A DNA stretch of 64,000 nt from Ensifer adhaerens (lineage in GTDB: Bacteria; Pseudomonadota; Alphaproteobacteria; Rhizobiales; Rhizobiaceae): assembly GCF_000697965.2 (NCBI RefSeq), contig NZ_CP015882.1, positions 248,001 through 312,000 on the forward strand, in the 5' to 3' direction. This document shows positions 1 through 7,094 of the stretch, piece after piece. Under the pieces are notes generated by a model. That model worked only from the letters and a program-made list of their open reading frames with translations, ran no database searches and was not told the DNA's origin. The position numbers and the translations under genes are program-made. The stretch's first letter is position 1. Each line of letters begins with the position of its first letter.

Positions 1-1
1 T

Positions 2-30
2 CCCTCTCGGTGGCGCACAATGCACGATTG
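2..30. repeat. Imperfect direct repeat, copy 1
   Basis: Matches the segment at 545-573 at 25 of 29 positions by eye. The shared blocks are CCCTCTCGG, GCGCACAATGC and GATTG. It lies just beyond the 3' end of the minus-strand gene at 109-375. Its function is unknown; it may be a relic of a local duplication. Confidence 0.5.
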
Positions 31-108
31 CACATATGACGAAAAGTCCATTTTCCTCATATACACAGCGCTGCTTGTCTGTTGTCCCTACCACTGGCTA
101 GGACGCAG

Positions 109-375
109 TCAATGCCGCGTCCCTTCGATCTCCAGTTCTATGTATCGGCCGATGGACCAGAGATAGGCGACGATCTGCAGCTTCAGGTGATCGCGCTCGC
201 CGAATTTGTCGCCGATCCGGTCAAGATCCTCAAGCGCTGCATCCTGCTCCTCGATATCACCAAGTACGTACTTGTCATGCCCTATGGCGGTGATATCGCA
301 ACCGGCCGCAATAATCTCAGACACGAAATCCGGTATTTCGCTCGGCTTCATCTTTCGCGGCTTGCTTTGGGCCAT
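109..375 (-). CDS. Small acidic hypothetical protein (88 aa)
   Basis: I do not recognise the family and assign no function. The gene is believable because the ATG is preceded by a near-perfect ribosome binding site, AAAGGAGGA (381-389), at a 5-nt spacing. The protein is soluble. It has a basic N-terminus (SKPRKMKPSEIPDF) followed by a charged, probably helical stretch rich in Asp and Glu, and has no signal peptide or membrane segment. It stands alone with no partner gene. Short single-gene units of this kind are common in rhizobial accessory DNA. The main doubt is the lack of any recognised homologue. Confidence 0.6.
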   Translation of the reverse strand: MAQSKPRKMKPSEIPDFVSEIIAAGCDITAIGHDKYVLGDIEEQDAALEDLDRIGDKFGERDHLKLQIVAYLWSIGRYIELEIEGTRH

Positions 376-544
376 ATTAATCCTCCTTTGATCGAGCAGG
401 AAGGGTAGGGATTCGGGAGATCCGCTAGGCTATTGCGCTGAAGCGAGAGCGACCAGTCATGCTGCTAAGGCAATCAAAGCCCGAGCCGCGCGTGCCTGTA
501 CCGTCGACGCCTGGTACGTTCCCAATCGTAGGACATGAGGTTCC

Positions 545-573
545 CCCTCTCGGCCGCGCACAATGCCAGATTG
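545..573. repeat. Imperfect direct repeat, copy 2
   Basis: Second copy of the segment at 2-30, offset by 543 bp, with mismatches at only four positions. It lies in a stretch where I see no convincing gene. Confidence 0.5.
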
Positions 574-774
574 TGGGTGGGTGGGAAAGGCGCTTCCTCA
601 GAGGAGCAAAGCGGTCCCCGCCAAAAAGTATGGCCTCGCCGGGGAGAGCGAGGCCATGGGGCACTTTCATGAGTTTCAGATCCGGGCGGATCGTGAAGGC
701 GTCATCCTGATCGGGGGACTCAGGGCTGCCACAGGCGAGAAACGCCGACGGCGTTATTGAGTTCCTGCCTTCGC

Positions 775-803
775 AAAAAAAAATGGCCCCAAAGTGCGGG
801 GCC
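775..803 (-). terminator. Rho-independent terminator for a minus-strand transcript
   Basis: The stem GGCCCC (785-790) pairs with GGGGCC (798-803). Read on the minus strand, it is followed by nine consecutive T residues (775-783 as A on the plus strand). No minus-strand protein gene ends just before it. It may therefore end a small RNA that also contains the hairpin at 825-856. Confidence 0.6.
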
Positions 804-949
804 GAATTGTGTGCTGTGCCAAGAAGCCCGAGCAGGCGAAAGGGATCACTCGGGCTCGTTCTAAGACTATCACGTGCGGCGACAAATTCCGAGCCCTTTG
901 GAGAATCCTACAAATTGCGCGTCGGGCGAAAGCCTGATCTGATGCGGGC

Positions 950-1141
950 ATGACCACGAAGCTTTCAGACTTGAGGCTGAGAAACCCAAAGCTCCTCGGC
1001 GAGCTCAAACGACGGGGGTTTGAGACCGTCGATGACATGAAGCACGTTCCCACGACGGACGCGTTGCGGATGAAGGGAATGGGCGCAAAATCGTGGCAGA
1101 AAATCTGTGATGCATTGGGCAGAGACCCTGCAAAGACGTGA
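950..1141 (+). CDS. Small helix-hairpin-helix protein (63 aa), RNA polymerase alpha-CTD-like
   Basis: The 63-residue product is basic. Its second half (residues about 34-58, containing MKGMGAKSWQKICDALG) has the spacing of a helix-hairpin-helix fold, as in the C-terminal domain of RNA polymerase alpha, where a GxGxKS-type turn lies between helices. The first half (LLGELKRRGFETVDDM) also fits that domain. A role in DNA binding is therefore inferred, not shown. The ribosome binding site is weak (GCGGGC before the ATG). It stands alone, with no obvious operon partner. It could be a stand-alone HhH protein of mobile DNA. Confidence 0.5.
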   Translation: MTTKLSDLRLRNPKLLGELKRRGFETVDDMKHVPTTDALRMKGMGAKSWQKICDALGRDPAKT

Positions 1142-1332
1142 GGCCTGAAAGCCATTACCGGGCCACCTCCTTCGAAATCAGTTCATTGAACTTCTCGATA
1201 TTCGCCCGCGGCTATAAAGACTTTGAGCATTCTCTTCACCTGCGTGGAAAAGCTCCTCTACCGCTGCGTCCTGGCGGTGGTATCGCCAATCCGGGCGCTA
1301 ACTGGGTGGCGATGGCATGTTCGGGAGCGTGT

Positions 1333-1662
1333 CTAGCCCTGGCTTTTGGGCACGCCGGTTTTGCGCAAGCCCGCCCGACCTCTAGCCTCTCTCGTCGCTG
1401 CAACTTGGGTGTCGCTGGGTGATCTGTCCTCAGTTGCTAAGGGAATGCGGGCGGTACCGAACCAGATAGCGCACTCTAGAAGGGAAGTTTCATCCTTGTT
1501 CCCAAGCCGGTATTCATCAGCGATGAAGCTTGCTAGGCGGACGGCTCGCTTGCTGAGATGTGGAATGCGAGTTTTGGCACAGGCCGTTTCGAAGACTTTT
1601 CGTATCAAGGCAAGATCTCGGGGACCAAGATGTTGAATTGCGAGTTTGGGCGGTATGTGCAC
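1333..1662 (-). CDS. Hypothetical protein (about 109 aa) of rhizobial type
   Basis: The first 70 residues (LGPRDLALIRKVFETACAK onward, then a helix with FIADEYRLGNKDE) resemble a small alpha-helical hypothetical protein common in rhizobia. No function is known to me. The likely start is the GTG at 1660-1662, because AGGAGG on the minus strand sits 5 nt ahead of it; the in-frame GTG at 1666-1668 is too close to that site. The C-terminal 40 residues look less ordered and may be non-native. The upstream neighbour on the same strand overlaps this gene by about 146 bases in another frame. That is unusual and may mean one of the two is frameshifted. Confidence 0.5.
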   Translation of the reverse strand: MHIPPKLAIQHLGPRDLALIRKVFETACAKTRIPHLSKRAVRLASFIADEYRLGNKDETSLLECAIWFGTARIPLATEDRSPSDTQVAATREARGRAGLRKTGVPKSQG

Positions 1663-2017
1663 TGACACCTCCTATGAATGAAGGGGGTGCGCGTCGAACC
1701 GGACTTGGAGGAAGCTCAAAAGGTGAACCTGCGATTGCGCCACCTTCATTCTCGCACCGATTGATGGCTTCCGTTTTCGTTTGGGCTGCAATTTGATTTT
1801 GTCCGCCTGGCGCGCCGCTCTTCCCAAGAAAGGCGGTCAGTTGCGCCTTTGTCAGTTCGCCCCGCTGAATGGCGGCCGTCAGGAATCGCGCCAGAGCAAG
1901 CTTTTCTGCGCGTTCATCTCTTTCTTTGGCTTCGAGATAACCAGCGGCTTTTAGTATTTCAACCAAAAGGCTGATGTCTTCGGCGTCTATATCTAGATCT
2001 GGATCCTTGGAAGACAT
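1517..2017 (-). CDS. Hypothetical protein (166 aa), C-terminus doubtful
   Basis: The start is well supported: GAAGGAGG precedes the ATG on the minus strand. The first 75 residues look like a real helical protein, with an acidic N-terminus and then LLVEILKAAGYLEAKERDER and a second helix ending near FLGKSG. From about residue 80 the composition changes to Ser/Pro/Arg-rich sequence and runs into the next gene in a different frame. The true product is therefore probably shorter, or a frameshift has extended it. Function is unknown. With the gene at 1333-1662 it could form a two-gene unit. Confidence 0.45.
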   Translation of the reverse strand: MSSKDPDLDIDAEDISLLVEILKAAGYLEAKERDERAEKLALARFLTAAIQRGELTKAQLTAFLGKSGAPGGQNQIAAQTKTEAINRCENEGGAIAGSPFELPPSPVRRAPPSFIGGVSAHTAQTRNSTSWSPRSCLDTKSLRNGLCQNSHSTSQQASRPPSKLHR

Positions 2018-2131
2018 GCGGCCTCCTTCGCGTGGGGCGGCAGGCGGCCCGCGCTAGTTCTAACGCGCTATACTATGCGCCCAATGGTTCAGAGATTCTA
2101 CGGGTGTGCTCGGAAAGGCGACTCTAAGAAA

Positions 2132-2160
2132 CGGCCTCGTCGTGGGGGGCGACGAGGCCG
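2132..2160. terminator. Strong hairpin (11-bp stem)
   Basis: CGGCCTCGTCG (2132-2142) is perfectly complementary to 2150-2160, with a 7-nt G-rich loop. There is no T-run on either side. It could be an attenuating or terminating hairpin in the divergent space upstream of the gene starting at 2017, but the role is uncertain. Confidence 0.4.
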
Positions 2161-2285
2161 GCTACACGACTTCACTAATGGTGAAGCCGTCAGGCGCCTT
2201 CAGTCTCCGAAGGGCGGGGATCTAAATGCGCATTAGCTTATATAGGAGGCGTAGAATTCGCTTCCAAGGGCAGGCCAGAAAAAGA

Positions 2286-2314
2286 ATGGCCCCGAAAGGC
2301 GATTAAGGGGCCAT
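2286..2314 (-). terminator. Probable terminator of the minus-strand MauE-like fragment
   Basis: An 8-bp perfect stem, ATGGCCCC (2286-2293) with 2307-2314. On the minus strand it is followed by a T-rich stretch (TTCTTTTTC). It lies downstream of the MauE/DoxX-like fragment that ends at 2472. Confidence 0.5.
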
Positions 2315-2354
2315 GAGAGTGTCGTCCTTCTGCCGGGCCGGCAGGATGGAACTC

Positions 2355-2399
2355 GCCAGCCCACCTATTCAATCTCTGAGGTTGAATAGGTGGGCTGGC
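2355..2399. repeat. Perfect 18-bp inverted repeat, hairpin
   Basis: Bases 2355-2372 are exactly complementary to 2382-2399 around a 9-nt loop (TCTCTGAGG). The arm includes CCCACCTATTCAA. A T-rich stretch (TTGATTTTCT) follows on the plus strand. It may be a bidirectional terminator, or a terminal repeat left by an element; no transposase is attached. Confidence 0.6.
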
Positions 2400-2471
2400 T
2401 TGATTTTCTCCTCGTAGCCGTCGCATCGTAACCCATGGCCGAGCCCTACCAGCCCCGTTACATAGGACATG

Positions 2472-2738
2472 CTATCCCTCTATTCGATTGATGAGCATCC
2501 AGACCGCCATAGCAATCAACATTAGGTTTTCAGTGAGTGAGATAAGGCCCAACGGGACATTGCTGTCGCCGCCGACGCAAGCACATTTCAGCTTACGGCG
2601 GTCAATGTATACGGCCTTGAAAACGGAAATGGCACCAATGGTGCCGACTACGAACGCAACCGGAATTGCAAGCCACAACCATACGCCAGCGATCATCAGG
2701 ATACCTGCAAGGGCTTCGCCGAAGGGGTAGAGGTAGGC
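2472..2738 (-). pseudogene. MauE/DoxX-like membrane protein, C-terminal fragment
   Basis: About 88 residues remain. They contain three hydrophobic segments (about AGILMIAGVWLWLAIPVAFV, then a short linker, then LMLIAMAVWMLI) and the signature VYIDRRKLKCACVGG. This signature is typical of MauE/DoxX-family redox-associated membrane proteins, which are inner-membrane proteins with a Cys pair. The N-terminal half is missing. Family resemblance, judged from memory, runs right up to 2736-2738 (AYLYPFGE), the base before the dctP ATG on the opposite strand. The reading frame then continues antisense through dctP, which is plainly not native. This marks a recombination junction. Confidence 0.65.
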
Positions 2739-3756
2739 ATGAAGCGTTTTCTTATTGGTGCATTTGCCGTCGTCACGGCCATCGGCCTTGCCGGCACTGC
2801 GCTTGCGCAGGAATTCACGTTCCGCTTCCAGTCTTCGGACCCGGCGGGCAACCCGAACTTCGAATATCAGAAAGGTTGGACCGACCTCGTCGCCGAGCGC
2901 TCCGGCGGCAAGGTGAAGATCGAGCTTCTGCCGGTCGGTTCGGTCGTGGAATATAACGAAACGCTTGATGCGGTTGCAGGCGGCATTCTCGATGGTCAGA
3001 TCTGCGATTCGTCCTATTGGGCCGGCAAGGATCCGGCTTTCGGCCTGATCTCCAATCCGGTCGGCGCCTGGTCCGATCCGGCGCAGATGATCGACTTCGT
3101 GGAGAACGGCGGTGGCAAGGAGATCATGCAGGAATTGCTGGGCTCCTACGGCCTGCATTTTATCGGCGTTTCCACTCCGGGGTTGGAAGCGTTCGTCTCG
3201 CGTGTGCCGCTTGATGGTGTCGATGATCTCAAGGGGCTGAAGATGCGCGCCCCGGAAGGTCCGATTGCCAACGTGTTTGCAGCCGCTGGCGCTGCCCCGG
3301 TCAATCTGCCGTCCTCCGAAGTCTATACGTCGATCGACAAGGGCGTCGTCGATGCGGCCGATTATTCCGCATTCTCGGTCAATCAGGCGCAGGGCCTCAA
3401 TGGCGTTGCGAAACATCCGGTGTATCCAGGCTTCCACTCGCTGCCACTCGTCGAGGGTCTCCATGAACATGGCGAAATGGGAAGCGCTGCCGGATGACCT
3501 CAAGAAAATCCTTGAGGAAACTGTCAAGGAATTCCAGCAGACCCAGAACAACGGTCTCAAGGCCGCCGACCAGAAGGCGGTGGAGGCGGCCAAGGCCGAA
3601 GGCTCGATTACGATCCACGATTGGTCGGCCGAGGAGCGTGCCAAGTTTCGCAAGCTTGGGGTCGCCGAATGGGAGAATATCGCGAAGCGTTCGCCAATGG
3701 CCCAGAAGGTGTTCGACACGCTGACGGCCTACCTGAAGGAAAAGGGCTTGCTCTGA
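2739..3756 (+). pseudogene. dctP: TRAP transporter solute-binding subunit DctP, frameshifted
   Basis: This is the periplasmic solute receptor of a TRAP system. It opens with a signal peptide ending at ALA-QE and has DctP features (VGSVVEYNETLDAVAGG, LKGLKMRAPEG, YTSIDKGVVDAADYS). The first 239 residues read in one frame. At the GGG run 3455-3457 one extra G moves the frame: removing it gives LVE-VSMNMAKWEALPDDLKK and a normal C-terminus to 3756, about 338 residues in all. Uncorrected, translation stops near 3497. Either the gene is dead or this is a homopolymer sequencing error. Its 5' flank is antisense MauE-like sequence, so the native promoter may be lost. The substrate is not predictable. 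Confidence 0.8.
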
Positions 3757-3814
3757 CCCAACCATGCGGCGGCCCGCTCCGGGCCGTCGTTTTCTCGTGC
3801 CGAGGGAGAGGGGC

Positions 3815-4386
3815 ATGACAAGAGACACGTTTTCAGAGGACGCCGGGGCCGCCATGGGCGCCGAGGTCGTCGGGGCCGTTCCCGAAGCCGGCATGCTCGG
3901 CCGTCTCATCGAGAAGCCGGCTATGTTTTTGCCGTCGGCATCGTGCTCGCAGCGCTCATACTGCTTGTGGAAGTATTCCTGCGATACGTGTTGAACAGCC
4001 CGACGATCTGGGCACATGAGACGACGGTATTCCTTTGCGGCGTCGCTTTCATCTTCGGCGGCCTCTATTGCACCGCCCGCAACACCCATATCCGCGTCGT
4101 TCTGCTCTATGATCATTTCTCTCCCCGCGCGCGCCGGATCGCCGACATCGTCATCTCCCTTGTTAGCGCCCTTGCCAGCGGCTTCTTCGCCTTTGCCGCC
4201 TATCACATGGTCGAACGGGCCGTGGTCACTCCTTCCGGCGAGGTCCGCCTGGAGACGACCGGTAGTGCCTGGAGCCCGCCGACGCCGGCCCTGATCAAGA
4301 TCTTTATCCTCTTGGTTATGATCCTGCTCGTCGTTCAGTTTCTGATTCTTGCCGTCAACTACGCCAAGCGAGCTTCAAAGGACTGA
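3815..4386 (+). pseudogene. dctQ: TRAP transporter small membrane subunit DctQ, frameshifted
   Basis: DctQ is the four-helix small membrane subunit that docks with DctM. The reading starts at ATG 3815 (ribosome site GAGGGAGAGG) with MTRDTFSEDAG and LIEKPAMF. It then breaks at the five-T run 3926-3930. Adding one T restores AVGIVLAALILLVEVFLRYV, the first helix, and the family motif SPTIWAHETTVFLCG. Without correction the upstream frame ends near 3994 and a shorter product could start only at 3943. It is the second single-base homopolymer defect in this operon. dctM follows after 3 nt. Confidence 0.75.
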
Positions 4387-4389
4387 ACG

Positions 4390-5718
4390 ATGACCGATCT
4401 GTTTGATTTCAGCATCAATCTGCAGGCGCTCGGCATCGGTTGGGGCACCCTGCTTATGTTCGTGATGATGGTAGGGCTGCTACTCTCCGGCATGCCGCTC
4501 GCCTTTGTCACACTTCTCGTAGCACTTATCTTCGCGCTCGGTTGGTTCGGGCCCATGTCGATCCCGCTCATTACGAGCCGCGTTTATTCCTTTGTGATGA
4601 ACTTCGTATTCGTTTCGGTGCCGATGTTCGTCCTTATGGCCGCGATACTCGACCGCTCCGGCATCGCACGCGACCTCTTCGATGCCATGAAGCTTTTTGC
4701 CGGCCGAATACGCGGCGGCGTTGCGGTTCAAACCGTCTTTGTGTCGGTGATCCTCGCTGCCATGCGCGGTATCATCGGCGGCGAGATCGTTCTTCTCGGC
4801 CTTATCGCGCTGCCGCAGATGCTGCGTCTCGGATATGATCGCAACCTGGCGATCGGCGTCGTCTGCGCGGGCGGTTCGCTCGGCACGATGATCCCGCCTT
4901 CCATCGTCCTGATCATCTATGGCCTGACGGCGAACGTTTCTATCGGTGATTTGTTCACGGCAGCCTTCTTGCCTGGCTTCATGCTGGCGATGTTCTATGT
5001 AGCCTATATTCTCGTGCGCGCCTACTTTACGCCCGGCGTTGTGCCGCCGGTAGATATGACGCCGATCCCAACAGAAGAGAAACTCCGGCTCCTTAAGGGT
5101 CTTGCCCTGCCGGTGCTTGTCGTCTTCGTTGTTCTCGGCTCGATATACGGCGGCATCGCGTCCGTAACTGAAGCCTCCGCAATCGGAGTCGGTGGGGTCA
5201 TCCTTTCGACCATTCTGCGGGGGGAGTTCTCATATAGACTGCTGCGCGATGCGGCGATGCAGACGCTATCGACTGTGGGCATGATCGTCTGGATCGGCAT
5301 AGGTGCCACGGCCATCGTGGGCGTCTACAACTTGATGGGCGGCGTGAATTTCGTTTCTGGCATGATCACCGGCATTTCCGATAGTCCGACTGTGATCGTG
5401 CTGGTGATGATGTTGATCCTGTTCGTGCTGGGCGCCTTTCTGGATTGGGTCGGGATAGCCCTTCTCACGATGCCGATCTTCGTACCGATCATCAAGTCGC
5501 TCGGCATGGACCCGGTCTGGTTCGGCGTTCTCTTCTGCATGAACATGCAGGTGTCGTTCCTGTCGCCGCCCTTTGGGCCGGCCGCCTTCTACCTGAAGTC
5601 AGTGGCCCCTCCGGGCATTACGCTGGGGATCATCTTCCGGGCTCTTGTTCCGTTCATCATGTTACAGATCCTCGCCGTCTCCATGTTGATCGCGTTCCCG
5701 GGCATTACCGGACGATAA
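4390..5718 (+). CDS. dctM: TRAP transporter large permease subunit DctM
   Basis: A 442-residue, very hydrophobic protein with 12 or more membrane segments, and the usual length for DctM. It forms the ion-coupled transport channel of the TRAP system. Family features include LLSGMPLAFVTLLVALIF near the N-terminus, the loop GGSLGTMIPPSIVLIIYG, the repeat LDWVGIALLTMPIFVPI, and a C-terminal SFLSPPFGPAAFYLK. It is intact, unlike the dctP and dctQ genes just upstream, from which it is separated by 3 nt. With both partners frameshifted it may be non-functional unless those shifts are sequencing errors. Confidence 0.93.
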   Translation: MTDLFDFSINLQALGIGWGTLLMFVMMVGLLLSGMPLAFVTLLVALIFALGWFGPMSIPLITSRVYSFVMNFVFVSVPMFVLMAAILDRSGIARDLFDAMKLFAGRIRGGVAVQTVFVSVILAAMRGIIGGEIVLLGLIALPQMLRLGYDRNLAIGVVCAGGSLGTMIPPSIVLIIYGLTANVSIGDLFTAAFLPGFMLAMFYVAYILVRAYFTPGVVPPVDMTPIPTEEKLRLLKGLALPVLVVFVVLGSIYGGIASVTEASAIGVGGVILSTILRGEFSYRLLRDAAMQTLSTVGMIVWIGIGATAIVGVYNLMGGVNFVSGMITGISDSPTVIVLVMMLILFVLGAFLDWVGIALLTMPIFVPIIKSLGMDPVWFGVLFCMNMQVSFLSPPFGPAAFYLKSVAPPGITLGIIFRALVPFIMLQILAVSMLIAFPGITGR

Positions 5719-6056
5719 CTAACCCATATTTCCTTCAATCGTAGTCGATTGACGGTGTCGTTTGGCTGTTATCCGTCAGGACCATACAACTGGCCGGTAC
5801 GTAGACCTCGCTCCCGAGGAACTGCGGCATTAAAGCCTTAGCCAGGCTCGTTGGGGAGGAGAGCTGGGCGTGACCGTGGTTCCGCCAAGACGAAGAACAT
5901 CGAGCGGCTCTCTGTTCGTCGAACATAGCTTCGATGCGGAATAAGATCCGAGGGTCTCAGTTATCACAGCGGCTCTGGTTGCCAATGCCTCCAGGTCCAA
6001 TGTTAACCCTGGAGAATCTAGTCCAAGTGCAACATTGCCGTGTGAAGGGTAGGGCA
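5719..6056. other. No recognisable gene
   Basis: No supported gene, RNA or clear terminator was seen here. The right part borders the 3' end of a degenerate IS30-family transposase, so some of it may be decayed insertion-sequence end. Confidence 0.5.
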
Positions 6057-6905
6057 TCACGCGCAGTCTCGCAAATGCGCTATGAAGACCTCGGCGGGTG
6101 TGCGGTAACCCAGGCACTTGCGTGGCAGCGCGTTCAGATGGTGGACGAGCGCGACGAGCTATTGCTGGGTGACGGCGGTGAGATCGGTATCGCTGGGCGT
6201 GAAGCGGCGGCTGCGCTTGTTGGCGTTTTTCCACCGCACCTTTCCGCCACGGCGCACTGGGGTCGCAGAACCAGCTCCGCGCGCCGATGCCATCTTCCAA
6301 AGCCCTAAAGCGGCGAACTCCGTGCCGCGATCAAAGGTGAAACTCTGCCGGGCAAAGGCTGGCAAAGGTGAGAACGTTTCGATGATCTTGTCCATGATCG
6401 GTCTCGAGCGCCGGCTCGGATTCTTGATCATCACGGTGTAGAGGCTTTTGCGCTCGGCCAACGAGATCAGGTTGGCGTTGCCGAAATCACGTTCGAAGAT
6501 CAACAAGTCGCCCTCCCAATGCCCGAACTGCGAACGATCACCATGAAATCAGGGCGTTGCGATATCCTGCAGGCAGCCGGAAAAGTGCCGTCACGGGGTT
6601 TCCTCGAGCTGCGGGGGGCGGCGTTTGCTGCGGCCTTCCGCCAGATGCTGATGGAGTTCCAGCGCCTGATCTTCCTTGCCATAGATGAAGCGATAGATCG
6701 TCTCGCTGCAGACCCGCACGGCGCTGACGCCATCGGCGAGCAGACGACCGGCAATCTGTTCCGGTGACCAAGGTGTCTTCAGCTGCTCGATCACAAGCTC
6801 GCGCAATTGCGGGTGCCGCACAAGCTTCCTCAGGCGCTGCCGCCGCTCTTTGTGGATGTCGTACGCCAACGAAAGCCCCTTCAGAAAAGGCTCCTGCTTA
6901 GCCGA
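6057..6905 (-). pseudogene. IS30-family transposase remnant
   Basis: Pieces in different frames assemble into one IS30-type transposase. In order they are: the HTH-linker part (WSPEQIAGRLLADGVS, ETIYRFIYGK), the first catalytic region (LLIFERDFGNANLISLAERK), the DRGTEFA motif carrying the second Asp, the WFCDPSAPWRKG region before the catalytic Glu, and the end (NALPRKCLGYRTPAEVF). The N-terminal HTH is missing. There are at least three frameshifts and an in-frame stop after LTAVTQQ (6159-6161). It cannot make an active transposase. Terminal inverted repeats were not found. Confidence 0.85.
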
Positions 6906-6999
6906 AATTTCTTACCCCCACCTTTTTCCCACTCCCCTTTCATGGCCTGTGGCTTCCCTCATGCCGCAATCTGACATGCTACCCACTTCTGGTTTCGAG

Positions 7000-7087
7000 T
7001 TTCAATCAGTCGCCACGGAGATTTCAAACCGTCACTCCTTGACTTTCAATTGGTCATCGTCGTAGTTTCAAACAGTCATCAAAGGAA
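7000..7087. repeat. Four direct repeats with an exact 22-bp period
   Basis: Units start at 7000, 7022, 7044 and 7066. Each begins TTTCAA and has GTC at positions 10-12; a 15-nt core of roughly TTTCAAWCNGTCAYC is followed by a 7-nt variable spacer. The array runs right up to the ribosome binding site of the ATPase gene starting at 7095. The spacing of two helical turns puts every core on the same DNA face, as expected for an operator array or iterons. Confidence 0.75.
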
Positions 7088-7094
7088 TGAAGCT

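Larger units (their letters stand above)
425..949. other. Gene-poor stretch with hairpins
   Basis: No reading frame here looks like a real gene: none has a good ribosome binding site or recognisable protein. What is visible is structure. There is a perfect 10-bp stem at 630-639/648-657 (ATGGCCTCGC), an 8-bp stem at 825-832/849-856 (AGCCCGAG), and a terminator-like hairpin at 785-803. The direct repeat copy at 545-573 also falls here. The last two hairpins could belong to a small minus-strand RNA. Confidence 0.5.

Noticed and set aside
632..803. Riboswitch
   Set aside because: The stems are simple hairpins with no recognisable aptamer core and are not placed in a gene leader.
2472..3719. A 415-residue minus-strand protein across the dctP gene
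   Set aside because: Only its last 88 residues resemble a real family (MauE/DoxX). The rest is antisense to dctP, whose plus-strand reading is clearly coding.
7000..7087. CRISPR array
   Set aside because: The 22-bp units share only a 15-base core and the spacers are 7 bases. That is too short for CRISPR repeats and spacers, and there are no cas genes.
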